A stretch of 64,000 nt of DNA from Punica granatum (Eukaryota > Streptophyta > Magnoliopsida > Myrtales > Lythraceae): NCBI RefSeq assembly GCF_007655135.1, contig NC_045129.1:3968001-4032000 (forward strand), given 5' to 3'. The translations under genes and the position numbers were made by a program. Below are positions 55,274-64,000 of the stretch, in pieces; position 1 is the stretch's first letter; each line of letters opens with the position of its first letter. A model generated the notes under the pieces. It did no database searches. It was given only the letters and a program-made list of their open reading frames with translations, and was not told where the DNA came from.

Positions 55274-57493
55274 GTCTTTTAATTTAACTTTTACTTATTA
55301 GTGTAGTGGGGGAATAATGCTCGCACAGTTCCGGGCATAGCGGCTTTTCCATAACAGGCCAAAAGGATCTTTAGCAGCAATTAGATCAAAGCTTTCTATT
55401 CTCTTGCAGTTGTGATCGATACGTTTCTGTTTGTTCTCGGAATCACATCGACCCACTCACTCTTCTAGCTTAGCTTCACTTTCGATATTGATGAATAATA
55501 TATGGCATCACTGATAGATCTTGATTGGATGCCACAGATTACTTACATTTACTCATACATCATGTGAAGCGACTCGATAAAGAGGTTCCTTTTGAGAAAA
55601 ATCGAAGAAACACGAAGGAAGCTGTCTCGTGTAATTCTTTGTGCGATTATTAAATCAATGGAAAATCTGTATAATGCATGCATTGGTCATCATTACATTC
55701 CAGTGACGAGCAAGGGTACTTGTTAGACTTTGAATAATTGGCGAATCTATTGCTAACCGAAAGAAGCATGTTCAACGCAATGATCATATTGGAAAATGAA
55801 TTTCGTAAAAAAGGGTTAGAAATTCCTCCACGCGAAAATTAAATATTTGCCCACTCTCCAAAAGAGAAATAGTATATAATCATGAGACGGGAGTTTAGTG
55901 CAGTGATATTACTCGTCTTCCGCAACTTTCGGTTTCTCGCGAGTTTTATTTTCTGAACCCATTATTTCTTCTTCTTCTATCTAGGGTAACGTCAATCGGC
56001 CTCCCTCGTCGCCAAAAAAAGAAAATAGTATGATTGAGCTTTTGAATCATCTATGGCCCATATATATAGGATTGATGACTGTTGTTGTTGCCGCGTCGGT
56101 CGTTCGTTGGCATCCACTGATCTCGTTCAAAAAACAACAAACAAAAAAAGGATTTAATGATTTGCCTTTTTTTTTTCCTCAAAGGTAATTCAGGTTTGGC
56201 TGTGATTAAGCTGTGATTAGTGTTGCAATCAGAATCACCAAATGCAACTCAATAATTGTTTTCCTTGAACTTTGTGTAGAGTGAGAAGCTGGAATATTCC
56301 TCGATCGTACTCATTATATGTTCATGATTACTCTTTCTCGTCGTACGTACTTCGATATGATTAGTCACACATAATCACCATTCAGTTTTACTTGTATACA
56401 TATACATATATACACCCGAGAGATCAAAAGAGAGAGCAAATACATATATAATTTCCTTCTCTTATAGTTGAGATTAGAATTTCACATTGAAAAAACTAAA
56501 AGTAACCGGATGAATTTATATGAAATTGAGTTTATTTTACACTCATGTTCATGTACTTGCATCTCTTTAAGGGGATTGATAATCGCATTCTGTGATCATC
56601 ATATCAACTTCTTTTATAATAGGACTCGTATTCAGGAAAGTTGATCCAAAGACGACCATCCTCCACAAGCAATAAATTAACACAGAGAGATCAGTACCTA
56701 GTACCAGCATTTGATCGCAGTCAAATTTGATTTCTTCTGTTGGAAATTCAAGCTCGACACTTTAGGCGATCACAATAATGTGCAACTTGTCTCGTGAACG
56801 TTCGTTGTATGATTAAGCTATATATATATATTGTATGTTCTTAGAGTATGCACGTGTGCGAACGTCGACAACCAAACTAGACTCGGTCATCTTCTATCAG
56901 TTTTTTGGCAGAATTCACTTATTTCGTATAAGTGGAAGTTTCAATTAATTCGGTCCACTGAGACGAAGACGGGCATGATAACTTTCGGTCGGCAAAAATC
57001 GGGCCGAACAACAACGCATAAGGGTAAACGATGGCGGCGCGTGGGAAGGGAATGAAAGCAAGATTACCAAAAACAAATAAAAGGACACTATAAAAGGGAC
57101 AAGTCATGGAGGGTACTCGATTGAAAGAGGAAAAGGCTAAGGAGAAAAGAGAGAAGGAAGTGGATTGAATCATAGGAATTGCAAGTGATGCAATGAACTT
57201 GATCACCGCAGCAATGTTTTAATTCCTTTTTTAAAAAAATTGATTAAAAAAAAGTTGGTGGGGTTGGATTTCTCTCTCAAGCAATAAGAGATAAGGATAC
57301 GTAATTTCATGGTAATAGATATTTATATGGAAGTTAATATGTGGTCGGCTAGCCAGTGAGTGGAGTGAAAGACACGATCGATGCTTTTAAAACGTGAAAA
57401 TTTAAGAAACAAGCTGAAAGCATGCACTTATCTCAAAAACAAATTGGATGATGTTTTTGGAGATTTCAAATTTCTTGTATTATCATTTTTTTT

Positions 57494-57640
57494 AAGGAAA
57501 ATAACACCATATAGTATGAATTTGATGTTATTTTCAACACTTAGTACATTTTTAAAATTTTACATGACATAGCACAAGTATAATTTTCATGTCAAATCTA
57601 ACACGCGGTTAAAAGGACGGTTAGAAAAACGGATGACAAG
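57494..57640 (+). repeat. Single-arm relic related to the 15.8-kb foldback element
   Basis: ggaaaataacaccatatagt, then cacttagtacatttttaaaa, atagcac, tcaaatctaacacg and a ggttag series occur in the same order and spacing as the terminal arm at 17363-17500 (gggaaaatagccctatgtag, tttctagcacgtttttaaaa, gatctagcatgcc). It is diverged; no matching second arm or duplication was found. Confidence 0.45.
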
Positions 57641-57881
57641 CTGGGTTGGCCTTCATGGTGGGCCCCTTCGCATACCTGCATGCGACATGTGGACAAAATA
57701 ATACTAAAATATATTCACAAAAAATAATACTAAAATATAAAAATATATATTAAAGAATTAAAAAATCGTTATGCTTTTTGTGCTCAAGATATACCTGAAA
57801 TTTTTGTGACATTTGAAAATTCTGAGAAAAATCATAATGCTTTTTTCTTCAGATGTTTCACTGTGTGATATGATAGGCTCT

Positions 57882-58181
57882 TTTTGTTAGATAAAAATAG
57901 TGTGCAGTAGTGATGGCCACGGTATTGCCTCCCACTACGTAATGTTCGAACTCTCGTATTCAACTGCGAATATAACGCAAGTATTGGCCCCATTAGCATA
58001 GCACTACCGAAGACTTATTATAGTTCACAGAAACCAATGTCCCCAAGCATAAGCGAATAACACATTTCTAGCAAATATTTTGACACAAATACGCAAAGGG
58101 AGTGTGAATTTAAGACATTGGGATTACCGGACCACATAAAAGTAAGCTTGAAACTACTAAACCATCATATTTAATGGTGTA
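57882..58181 (-). mobile_element. SINE-like retroelement with perfect 14-bp target duplication
   Basis: A 300-bp insertion between exact copies of atatgataggctct (57868-57881 and 58182-58195). On the minus strand it has near its start an A-box-like gatggtttagtagtttca, then a weak B-box-like cttaaattcacactccc, and ends in aacaaaaa next to the duplication. Perfect long duplications plus an A-rich end indicate target-primed retroposition and a fairly recent insertion. Confidence 0.7.
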
Positions 58182-58195
58182 ATATGATAGGCTCT

Positions 58196-60578
58196 AAACG
58201 ATCCGAGTATTTGCTTATATGACTAAGTGATCTCAGCTTCGATTTACTATGTCCTAACCCTTTTCTTTTTAATCCCTTCCAGGGAGGGGCTTGATTTGAC
58301 ATGGTTTCTGTATTAGGCTAGGAAAGATGGACTACCCCTTTACCAAGTCCAGTGTTTGGTGTCTTTGCCCGAAGTGGTGATTCCTTCTTCCACAATAGAA
58401 GCTACTTACTGAAAACTTTTGACTCATATATTGCCAATTTCACTGATTGAACTCCTCTCCAAGATCTCAACGGTTACCCGATGATACAGTGCATCGCACC
58501 ATGACAAAGTCGCATCGCTCCTAAGTCTAGGAGAGTTTGTTCGTTGAAAAATAGCACGTTGCTATGTACTTTGACGATCGAATTGTCTACTTTTACATGC
58601 ACAGGTCAAATTCCAACATAATTTTAGGTGGCTCGACATAACAAGGAAACGCGGAACATATCATGGAGCTCCCTAGGAGTCAAAACGAAATCTTGGTGCG
58701 ACAAAAACTACAATGGAAATGCATGGAATCCATAACAATAGTTAAAAGTAAAAGCTTTTCAAGTATCATTGTTCTCATCTGAAAATAATATAAATCTATA
58801 CAAAACTCAAATAAAATAATCTCTTTAATATTGTCGAAATTATGTCTCCTCCATTACAAAGAGGTCTCTGCCATTGGAAGTTTTTCATTTTAGTTCATGC
58901 GTCGTTCATAAACACTTTGGAGCCGTTAGATCAACACTATATCCATTATCCGTTGACTTGTGAAGAGTTGATGAACTATCCATGAAATGAACGGTAGAAT
59001 TTTCACTTATACCATAATTCGGAAAATTTTCTTTTTCTTAATCATAAATCGTAATGGACTAATGGGTTGGGGATATTTTTTGGGGACAAAGAAAGTGCCA
59101 TGAATGAATGCATATGGTCTAATACTTAAAAGCCTATGAGACCTATGTGGGTAAATAGCTCGTGTCTCTTGAGGTGGCGTGTGGTAGTTTCTATGAGAGG
59201 GAACAGAACAGGCCTATGTTCTGTTGGGACATACCAAAAAAAAAAAAAGGGGAAAATGAAACCATCTTTTTAAAATTATTCTCTCTCTCTCTCTCTCTCT
59301 GTGTCTCTGCACGCTGCAGCAAACAGTACACTTTGCTTGCTGGACTGACCAATCTCCTCCCGTCCCCCTCCATTATTATTTTCCATTCTTCTTCTCCTCT
59401 GGTGAGTGAAGGGCTCTGTTCCTTTTGCGTACGCTTTGGTCCTCTCCGCTCTCCTCTGCTCTCCTCTCCTCCTAACCTCACCCCAATTGCTTTTTCCGTT
59501 CTGTGAGTTCTTCCGTGAAAGGGGAATCTTTCATTTCTACACTGTCTGTTTCGACGATGGCCCCAGAGCTCTAAAAGATCCCTGCTTTACACCAAAGGTT
59601 AGAGCTCGGAGGATCCCACTAAGCTGCCCAATAATCAAAACAAAAGCCTACCCATCAAAATCATTCCACCCTTTTTCCCTTCCCCCTCCTCGTTTAATTT
59701 ATTTGCCTCTTGTGGGGGACTGTCTGTGTCCCATCATTCATTATTCGGGGAAATCTTCTCTTTTGCCTTTTCGGGGTTTATATACGGATAGGATTTAACT
59801 CCCTCTTCTGTTGGGTTTAAAGAGGTCTGAGGTCCTCACAGTGCCTGTCTGTCCTGTTCCTGTTCCTGTTCCTGGCCTGTCCTCTCCCTCCCTCCCTCCC
59901 CTGCATCTGCTTCTGTTGCTGGTTTGAGGATGCGGGCTTTCTCGGGTTCTAGCTTTGGCTGAAGACTCGAACAGGAGTATGTGAAACTCTCTTGTCTTGT
60001 GTGATCTGCGGATGAGATTGTCCATCTTCTGTTGTTTGTCTTGTGTTTTTTTTTTTCTTTTATTAGAAGTAAGCGTGCGGTTGTTCTATAACTTATCTTG
60101 CGTTTTGTCTTTGAAATTCTATGACTCTGCTGATGAAAGAAAGTGTCTTTGATCTTCCATGTTTCTGTTTCTTCTTTTGCATTCGGTTATAGCCCTTCTT
60201 TTTTTTTTTTCCTTTTTTTTGGCTTTCAGTTCTATGGCCCTTTCTAGTCTTCATTATGTGCAGAATATATGGTCATGTAAAGAACCTGTAGGTGTTTGAA
60301 ATTAAAGGAACAACAGACAAAACATGCTTTTTCATATAGAAAAATGAAGAACCTTTATAGCCAAATGGCCCTCTTTTGTTTGTGAAAAAACTCATCGGGA
60401 GGAGAAACATGGAAGGGTGTTTGTATCTTGTGCGTGTTACATGAAAGCATAATATGTTCTCCTAGCTTTGTCTTAAGATGCGTTTTTGCTATGTAGGAAA
60501 CACTTTGATACCATCCTTCATCTGGGTTGCTAAGCTTTTTCGGGCAGCTCTTCGTGCTTGATCGATTGCATATTTGCT
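58196..60578. other. Upstream region and 5' leader of the Aux/IAA gene
   Basis: No gene recognised in 58196-59250. From about 59280 the sequence becomes pyrimidine-rich and is probably transcribed leader of the Aux/IAA gene. A candidate 5' UTR intron runs from a gtatgtg donor at 59977 to an AG acceptor at 60495-60496, but this cannot be proved from sequence. Open frames at 59162-59798 lack any recognisable domain. Confidence 0.45.
59281..59300. repeat. (CT)n microsatellite in Aux/IAA upstream region
   Basis: Ten CT units followed by gtgtctctgc, about 1.3 kb before the start codon, at the start of a long C/T-rich stretch. Confidence 0.85.
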
Positions 60579-62004
60579 ATGGCTGGGGATTCTAGAAACG
60601 GGGAGGCTGGCGCCAATTTTTTCGGTTTCATGCAAGGAAACAGCAGAGATTGGCTTATGGGAAGTGATGGAAGTTCCAGAAACGTAACTGCTTGTTCACC
60701 TGAGGAGCGAAAGCTTGAGCTGAGGCTCGGTCCACCCGGTGGTGAAGAGTTCTGGTCCACTAAGGAACATGAGAAGAAAATTAGCAGCCGAGGTAGAGAT
60801 GAGGCTCTTGCCTCCTCTTCCTACTTCTCTCATATGGTTCCGGCGCAGACCAGCAATAATAGCTTGAACAACATGAACACTGGTCAGAAGTTCTCCACTG
60901 CTTCTACTGCAAAAGCATCTGCTCCCAATGTCTCTCAAAAAAGGTGATTTTAGATTTCCTGCCATATATTTTTTTATCTCGTCTATGCATTTGAGGACTC
61001 AATTTCCGGGAAGGACCCTCTGTGCATTTTTCAGTGTTTGTTTGCATGGTTCTTTATTCTTTCATGGTGCAGAATTATAATCTCAGTTAGCACTGATGTC
61101 TTTGTATTCTTGGTGAACTCTGAAACAGAACCGCTCCTGCTCCGGTTGTCGGTTGGCCTCCGATCCGATCGTCCAGGAAGAATCTTTCCAGCTCCAGCAC
61201 CAGCAACTTGAAGCCGCCTCCTAAATCCCAAGATGTGGTCTCAAACAAAATCTCTGGGGAAAAACCTGCTGAGAGTACCGGGAAGGGCTTGTTTGTGAAG
61301 ATCAATATGGAAGGTGTCCCCATTGGAAGAAAAGTAGACCTGAAAGCCTGCAACAGCTACGAGAAACTCGCCTCTGCTGTCGATGAACTCTTCAGAGGTC
61401 TTCTTGCTGGTTAGAGAACATTTCCGGTCCTCTACTTTTACCTTGTAATTTGACCACGAAAATATATGACGTAGAACTAAGATTTACCTTCACTTCTTGT
61501 TCATTTTAGCTCAAAGGCATACATCTCATTCTGGAAAAGAGACCAAACAAGAGGAAGAGAAGCCGATATCGGGCGTGTTGGATGGGACAGGGGAATACAC
61601 CCTTGTTTACGAGGATAACGAAGGAGACAGGATTCTCGTCGGAGATGTCCCATGGGAGTAAGCATCTATAATACTAAACCGACTGAAATTCGCTATGCCA
61701 CTTGGAAAGAAGTTCCTGTTTTACATGCCAAATTGTCATGGTATGTTAAGTCGTAATAGTAACTTTGCTTCATCCGTGATTTGCAGCATGTTTGTAACCA
61801 CCGTGAAGAGACTGCGTGTATTGAAGAGTTCAGAACTTTCTGCTGCAAACCGTGAGGCCCGCTTTCATATAATTTGGCAAACTAATATATAATTCCTACA
61901 AACTTGTTCACGCAGTTCGACTCACGAAACTATCGTTTTTCATTCCAGTTGGGGGAAACAAGCAAGAGAAGAGATCACTCGAGTCTGGCCCCTCCTCGAG
62001 GTGA
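60579..62004 (+). CDS. Aux/IAA auxin-responsive repressor (IAA26-like)
   Basis: Nuclear repressor of auxin-response genes that partners with ARF factors and is degraded through TIR1/AFB receptors. Exons 60579-60943, 61129-61409, 61510-61657, 61787-61851, 61949-62004; 304 aa. All four domains are visible. Domain I: LELRLGPPGG (an LxLxL EAR motif that recruits TOPLESS). Domain II degron: VVGWPPIRSSRK, preceded by a KR pair (SQKR) as needed for fast turnover. Domain III: GLFVKINMEGVPIGRKVDLK...YEKLASAVDELFRGLLA, with the conserved Lys of the PB1 basic face. Domain IV: YTLVYEDNEGDRILVGDVPW (acidic OPCA face), then MFVTTVKRLRVLKSSEL. The degron core is GWPPI, not GWPPV; both occur in the family. 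The C-terminus is short (SLESGPSSR). It resembles the IAA26/IAA18 group, but the exact orthologue is not assigned. Confidence 0.95.
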
Positions 62005-62198
62005 AGAGATGGGAGACCCGAATCCGTGGCGACAGCACCTTAGTGGAGAAGAGACCAGACCAGTCGGCCGAGTTGACTCGTGACTGTCCAATATTGCTAA
62101 AGTAAAAGCTAATGTTGAGATGATGAATATATTCTTGTTGGCTTCTATAAGATAGGGAATGGCTAGACATGGGTTTTGATGCTCATGTCCTTGTATTG

Positions 62199-62223
62199 TT
62201 TTTTTTTTTTTTTTTTTTTTTTT
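62199..62223. repeat. Poly-T run
   Basis: About 25 consecutive T residues in the region downstream of the Aux/IAA stop codon. Confidence 0.9.
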
Positions 62224-62278
62224 ACGCGGGAATCTGTAACTTCGTTACTTCTGCTTTTTCGTCTACCCAATGAAGAAG

Positions 62279-62540
62279 GGATCCTTGTAAAGTTCTGCGA
62301 TCTCAAATAAAGAGACTCTTCAATTTACGTATCTCGGGTAAAACTTGCAAGTATCGTAGGTTGTATCTTAGCAGTCTAAGAAAGTGCCATTGATCGAGCG
62401 CATCTCAAATAAAGAAAGGGATCCTGTAAAGTTCTGCGATCTCAAGTACGCCTCAAATAAAGGGACCATTGCATTCACGTATCTCGGGTAAAACTCGATA
62501 CACTGTATCTTCCCGATCTTAACAGCGCCATGGATCGAGA
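62279..62540 (+). repeat. Tandem duplication carrying polyadenylation-like motifs
   Basis: Two copies, about 62279-62395 and 62417-62540. They share gggatcc-tgtaaagttctgcg, ctcaaataaag, cacgtatctcgggtaaaact or tacgtatctcgggtaaaact, and gccattgatcgag or gccatggatcgag in the same order. AATAAA-type motifs (caaataaag) occur at least three times across the block. It lies just after the Aux/IAA gene. Confidence 0.8.
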
Positions 62541-63711
62541 AGCCTCTGGTGAGGCCTTAGTTTCTTTCTTTCTTTCTTTTCATATGAAGATAAGACTCAA
62601 TGGCTTCACATCCACACTAATCATTTCAATCCACTCAGTAGTGCTCGTGGAATTGGAATATTATGGGATGGAAAGCTCCTCATAAGCTTTTGCACTTGTC
62701 CCTCCATTCTTCCCACGGATCTGTTCTCCCTTGTTCTTATCAAATCTGACACGAGCCATGAAAGAAAAACACTCTTAAATCTCGTAATTAAAAAACGGCA
62801 TCGGCCGTTTAGGCAGGTTATATCATAACCGAAGCATGTCATCTGTCTTGACTGATAAGTAAGTTAAGCATTCGCACGCGTGAAGTGGGAATGGGAATCT
62901 CTTGACGTTGAGCTTGTCAAATTTTCATTGCTTGATGGGGTTAACAAATTTGATGGCTAAATTGTAGGCCTGGCAGTCGCTCATTTGGAGGGAGTTGGGA
63001 AAAAGTCAACCAGCCCACAGGCTTTTTGAGTTTTAATAAATAAGAAATGCAAAACCAGAAGGGTCGTTTTCAATGGGGAGCTGCCAAACTGGGGACAAGC
63101 GAGCATTATCAAAACTTAAACAGGAGAGCGGTCTCATCCGCTGAGAGACCGTGCCGTGTGACTAAGAAATTATCGTATACATCCGACATACAATGTCATA
63201 TATACCCCCCGATGCACAAATTATTGCTTTGATCTTGCTTTCGGCCGGTGTTTGTTACAGGTCCGCTGTCTTCAGTCATTTGTCCAAGTAAAAGCAAAAT
63301 TTGCCCAGTCAGGTCACTGAATTTGGCATATTTTTCAACCTCTTGATCCTTCGATTGGGAAAGTGCATGTTTCCTGAGACCGATGAACCAATAGTCCGGC
63401 CCTTTCAATTTTACAAAGAAGAGAATGACCAATTGCAAATCCAAGACACCGAACAGCCACCTATTGAAGGTGATGCATTTACCAAGATCGTACTCGTCAA
63501 AAGTAACGGCTTGAATTCAGAAATTCTTGATAATTAATAGGACAAACCCAACTACCAGTAAAATGAGTCATCTACACGACGACGACTTCGACATAATGCA
63601 AGACAAGTATATCATTTCACAAAGAACATCACAAAAATGACTTCCTCCACTCCAATCCACACCGCTGATAACAATACAAACAAGAGCATGTCGGGCGCTT
63701 TAGTAATAACA

Positions 63712-63735
63712 CGAGAGAGAGAGAGAGAGAGAGAG
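63712..63735. repeat. (GA)n microsatellite
   Basis: Twelve GA units near the right edge of the window. Confidence 0.9.
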
Positions 63736-64000
63736 ATGGTTAAATAGCATTTGTATTACATGTCAAGGAGTACAATCGGGGTTATAGAGTTCGGGAATGG
63801 CAAAGAAACCTGCATGCTTCACACTGCCACGGCCTAAGAACCTAAAAGACATCACTTGGCTATAACCCTACATAACACCACGACACTTGTAAAAGCTGAA
63901 TGAAAAAAGCCTTCAATCACAGCCCCTCCCACCAATCAAATTTCAACCCCTCTACATGCTCCCCCCAAAACATTCCGATGAGCAGAGTTCAGTACTAGGT

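Larger units (their letters stand above)
54468..57881. other. AT-rich intergenic region
   Basis: No gene recognised. A relative of the 44-45 kb repeat lies at about 54555-54800. A SINE lies at 55131-55273. A fragment resembling one arm of the 15.8-kb foldback element lies at about 57494-57640. The frames at 56831-57206 have no recognisable domain. Confidence 0.5.
62005..64000. other. Downstream region to the window end
   Basis: 62005 to about 62330 is the likely Aux/IAA 3' UTR region, with caaataaag polyadenylation-like motifs near 62306. It holds a poly-T run (62199-62223), the tandem duplication at 62279-62540 and a (GA)n run (62.0-64.0 kb has no other simple repeat of note except 63712-63735). 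The last about 260 bp could be the 3' UTR of a minus-strand gene starting outside the window; this is only a guess. Frames at 62621-63537 have no recognisable domain. Confidence 0.45.

Noticed and set aside
59162..59798. Overlapping open frames of 96-130 codons upstream of Aux/IAA
   Set aside because: Ser/Leu/Pro-rich translation of a pyrimidine-rich leader; no recognisable domain or splice support.

Overview
This is nuclear DNA from a flowering plant, most likely a eudicot. The genes are split by many GT/AG introns and sit in AT-rich intergenic DNA full of short transposons. The gene set (a full-size ABCG/PDR transporter, plastidic NADP-malic enzyme, SHAQKYF-type MYB, Aux/IAA) is plant-specific. 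I cannot name the species from sequence alone. All gene models below were assembled by hand from reading frames, splice sites and family knowledge. The summed exon lengths are a multiple of three in all six models.

Layout: (1) 1-8764 (+), the 3' 1410 codons of a PDR-type ABCG transporter whose 5' end lies outside the window. (2) 8765-20245, transposon-rich intergenic DNA holding a diverged repeat block at 11.6-13.0 kb and a 1.8-kb foldback/Mutator-like element with a higher-order tandem array at 15.8-17.6 kb. (3) 20246-25810 (+), chloroplast-type NADP-malic enzyme, 20 exons, 646 aa. (4) 25811-34042, intergenic with SINEs and a Helitron end. (5) 34043-36889 (+), a one-repeat MYB repressor-type factor. 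(6) 37711-39691 (-), a 507-aa protein of unknown function, convergent with the MYB gene. (7) 39874-40523, a MULE-type element. (8) 41697-43219 (+), a TauD/clavaminate-synthase-like 2-oxoglutarate/Fe(II) oxygenase. (9) 47882-49299 (+), a broken second copy of gene 8 that kept its introns. (10) 51206-54467, two related Helitrons head to tail, the second carrying a broken RPA1-like (DUF223) fragment. (11) 54.5-60.5 kb, intergenic with more SINEs. (12) 60579-62004 (+), an Aux/IAA repressor. (13) 62005-64000, downstream DNA with a short tandem duplication.

The genes do not form a pathway or cluster. Apart from the duplicated oxygenase pair they are unrelated neighbours. I see no undescribed multi-gene system. 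What deserves a second look is the repeat biology: the composite foldback element with a three-unit higher-order repeat, the tandem Helitrons, several SINEs with readable target-site duplications, and the unknown 507-aa gene.
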